A DNA stretch of 64,000 nt, taken from positions 186,001 to 250,000 of the forward strand of contig NZ_SPEY01000020.1 of the NCBI RefSeq assembly GCF_009360615.1, given 5' to 3'. Positions 62,835 to 64,000 of the stretch are shown piece by piece; position 1 is the stretch's first letter, and the number at the start of each line of letters is the position of its first letter. The notes below the pieces were generated by a model, which searched no databases, was not told the DNA's origin, and saw nothing but the letters and a program-made list of their open reading frames with translations. Source of the DNA: Comamonas sp. (GTDB taxonomy: Bacteria; Pseudomonadota; Gammaproteobacteria; Burkholderiales; Burkholderiaceae_C). The position numbers and the translations under genes were made by a program.

Positions 62835-63401
62835 CTATTTGCTCAGATCTTTTTCAAGCTGGGCTTTTTCGCTGCGCAAGCGCTCTAACTCGTTTTGTGC
62901 AGCCAGTTGCTCGCCCTGGCAGCGTGTTGCCACTGCCTGCATTTCTGCGCTGATCGACTGCTCCCAGGTAGCGCCTGCCAAGTTGTTCATGGCAGATCCC
63001 TTTCGTTGTGCGAGAGCATCAAGATCTTTGCGGCAGTTGTTCTGCACGCGCTGGATGTTGTCGTAGGCACCGCCGAGATACAGCTCATTGATGTCTTTCA
63101 GTCGACCACTCTTGCGCATGCGATCTGTTTGCGCGTTGATGCGATCGGCTTCGGTCATTGGCTTGACTGCGGGTGCTGCGCTCTGGCCCGCCGTCGGTGC
63201 AGGGGATGCTGCAGGGCTTGGCTTAGGCGCATGCCCAGATGCGGGCCGCACGTCAATCGTCGAGCTCTTGCCGGTGGTGCAAGGCCTGTCTTGAAATATC
63301 TGCTTGCCTGTTCCGTCGTCACATTTGTAGATGGCCCAGGCTGGCGTGCTGGCTGCAAAGAGCAGCGCAAATGCAGCCAGTGTTTGCTGGCGTTTCTTCA
63401 T
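62835..63401 (-). CDS. DUF4124 exported protein
   Basis: 188 aa from the ATG at 63401 (GGGAGA upstream). The signal peptide ends at about 23 (TPAWA); the DUF4124 motif IYKCDDGTGKQIFQDRPC follows immediately. A Pro/Ala linker precedes a C-terminal coiled coil (EQLAAQNELERLRSEKAQLE). A periplasmic protein probably expressed from the lysogen; it may change the host envelope. Confidence 0.78.
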   Translation of the reverse strand: MKKRQQTLAAFALLFAASTPAWAIYKCDDGTGKQIFQDRPCTTGKSSTIDVRPASGHAPKPSPAASPAPTAGQSAAPAVKPMTEADRINAQTDRMRKSGRLKDINELYLGGAYDNIQRVQNNCRKDLDALAQRKGSAMNNLAGATWEQSISAEMQAVATRCQGEQLAAQNELERLRSEKAQLEKDLSK

Positions 63402-63759
63402 GTCTTCTCCCTCATTTGATTGGGAGTTTTTAGCACATGAGGGAATTTGGTCAAACCGCAACGTCCTGGAACAAGGCGCTCTGGTTTGCCCCGTCGCGCA
63501 CGGGGCGGGCGTTGCCGGGATTCCAACCGGCATGACCGTTCTTGCTCTTGGCCGCCTTCGCCTCACCCTTTTGACCGTTTACGTACTTTGACGGCTGGAT
63601 ACGGCAGGGATGCCGCGCAGAGCAGCGGCCATGCCCGCTGATGCTATTTGCCCGCTAACACTCTGCTTTGGTGGAGTGAGCTCTGTGGGCGCAACTTTTC
63701 AAAGACCGGGCGTGTCCCGGTCGATGCCGTGGCGCCCATCGCTTAACTGCGACGAGCAG
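63402..63759 (-). other. Long untranslated leader of the prophage operon
   Basis: About 360 bp without a believable gene. A hairpin GCCCCGT-CGCGC-ACGGGGC is at 63488-63506. If the promoter at 63760-63789 is right, this is a leader where transcription could be attenuated or antiterminated. Confidence 0.4.
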
Positions 63760-63789
63760 AGTTTAAATCTAGCGAAACTAATTGGTCAA
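63760..63789 (-). promoter_or_regulatory. Candidate promoter of the prophage minus-strand operon
   Basis: Read on the minus strand: -35 TTGACC (63784-63789), 18 bp, -10 TAAACT (63760-63765). Just upstream is the palindrome ACTAAACTTTAGT (63796-63808), a possible operator. Confidence 0.4.
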
Positions 63790-63837
63790 GCTATAACTAA
63801 ACTTTAGTCCTGAATGTGAACGTGTTGATGCAAAAAA

Positions 63838-63856
63838 AAGCCGCGTAAAGCGGCTT
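63838..63856 (-). terminator. Terminator of the repressor gene
   Basis: AAGCCGC-GTAAA-GCGGCTT with eight A residues on the plus side, so a T-run on the minus strand. It follows the stop at 63884. Confidence 0.85.
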
Positions 63857-63883
63857 GTGTGGGTATTCACATCGAGAGTTTCG

Positions 63884-64000
63884 TTAGCAGTGATCACTTT
63901 TCCACACAGTCAACACAAGAGCGAGGATCTCGAAGTCAGCGGCCTTGGGGCTGATGTCGAAAGGTGGGTAGTCGGTGTTCTTTGAGATCACGCGAAAGAT
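63884..64000 (-). CDS. Probable S24/CI-like phage repressor, C-terminus only
   Basis: 38 codons plus TAA; the 5' part is outside the window. The residues IFRVISKNTDYPPFDI, then DFEILALVLTVWKSDHC, fit the end of LexA/CI-type S24 peptidase repressors, where an R-V-I/L-S-x-N-P-x-Y-P-P strand is followed by the final strand. Followed directly by a strong terminator. It would maintain lysogeny and respond to RecA if the catalytic Ser-Lys lie upstream. Confidence 0.6.
   Translation of the reverse strand: MFRVISKNTDYPPFDISPKAADFEILALVLTVWKSDHC

Larger units (their letters stand above)
55314..64000. mobile_element. Prophage, one arm (continues past window)
   Basis: From the rimO break to the window edge all genes are small, on the minus strand, tightly packed and of phage type (ASCH-like, HAD-like, PP-loop, DUF4124, many hypotheticals). 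They are punctuated by near-identical hairpins and end with a probable S24 repressor C-terminus. No structural genes, integrase or recombinase are in this part. This resembles the early leftward region of a temperate siphophage-type prophage. Confidence 0.85.

Overview
The window looks like the chromosome of a betaproteobacterium of the Comamonadaceae, most likely Comamonas. The evidence is a complete meta-hydroxyphenylpropionate operon preceded by an IclR-type mhpR, several Bug-type (tripartite tricarboxylate transporter) receptors, the ygfZ-mltG-tmk-holB-pilZ-tatD block, and high G+C with long antisense shadow ORFs. No rRNA genes and no CRISPR array were seen. There is one tRNA gene, tRNA-Lys(UUU).

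Layout. 0.4-9.2 kb: a LysR gene divergent from a two-subunit molybdenum hydroxylase (isoquinoline 1-oxidoreductase type), DNA polymerase II (polB), and an M20 carbamoylase/allantoate-amidohydrolase-type enzyme divergent from another LysR gene. 9.3-14.8 kb: an apparent sulfur-compound catabolic cluster with LysR, cysteine dioxygenase-type cupin, a four-rhodanese protein, a Bug receptor and a cystathionine beta-lyase-type enzyme. 14.9-24.5 kb: mhpR divergent from mhpA-mhpB-mhpD-bug-bug-mhpF-mhpE-mhpC. The operon converts 3-(3-hydroxyphenyl)propionate by ring hydroxylation, extradiol cleavage, C-C hydrolysis, hydration, aldol cleavage and acetaldehyde dehydrogenation. A palindrome very like the known MhpR operator lies in front of mhpA. 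25-27.6 kb: a ferritin-like protein, a hypothetical protein, a DUF883 membrane protein and about 0.9 kb of poorly coding DNA. 27.8-33.8 kb: a putatively Fur-controlled iron-uptake operon (DUF3649, PepSY, DUF3325, DUF4198, TonB receptor). 34-39 kb: an esterase, a thioesterase-acetyltransferase fusion, a 26-residue membrane peptide, a GlcG/HbpS-like protein and a two-component system. 39-44.9 kb: housekeeping genes (ygfZ, mltG, tmk, holB, pilZ, tatD, ankyrin protein). 45-50.6 kb: msbA, then tolB-pal-cpoB-tcdA. 50.7-55.2 kb: tRNA-Lys, a small conserved-looking protein, a GAF-EAL phosphodiesterase, a 34-residue membrane peptide and much non-coding DNA, ending in a decayed copy of the tRNA-Lys 3' end with its terminator.

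55.24-64.0 kb: the first 25 codons of rimO are recognisable and then stop abruptly. From there to the window edge lies one arm of a prophage, about 20 small genes all on the minus strand. They are punctuated by near-identical hairpin terminators and end at the C-terminus of a probable S24/CI-like repressor, which runs off the window. This rimO-inserted prophage arm is the most novel part. It carries a PP-loop ATP-pyrophosphatase with four cysteines in CxxC/CxxxC pairs, a DnaJ-like zinc-finger protein, a HAD-like protein, an ASCH-like protein, a mini P-loop protein, and terminators whose loop carries the stop codon of the gene they terminate. No integrase is visible at this end.
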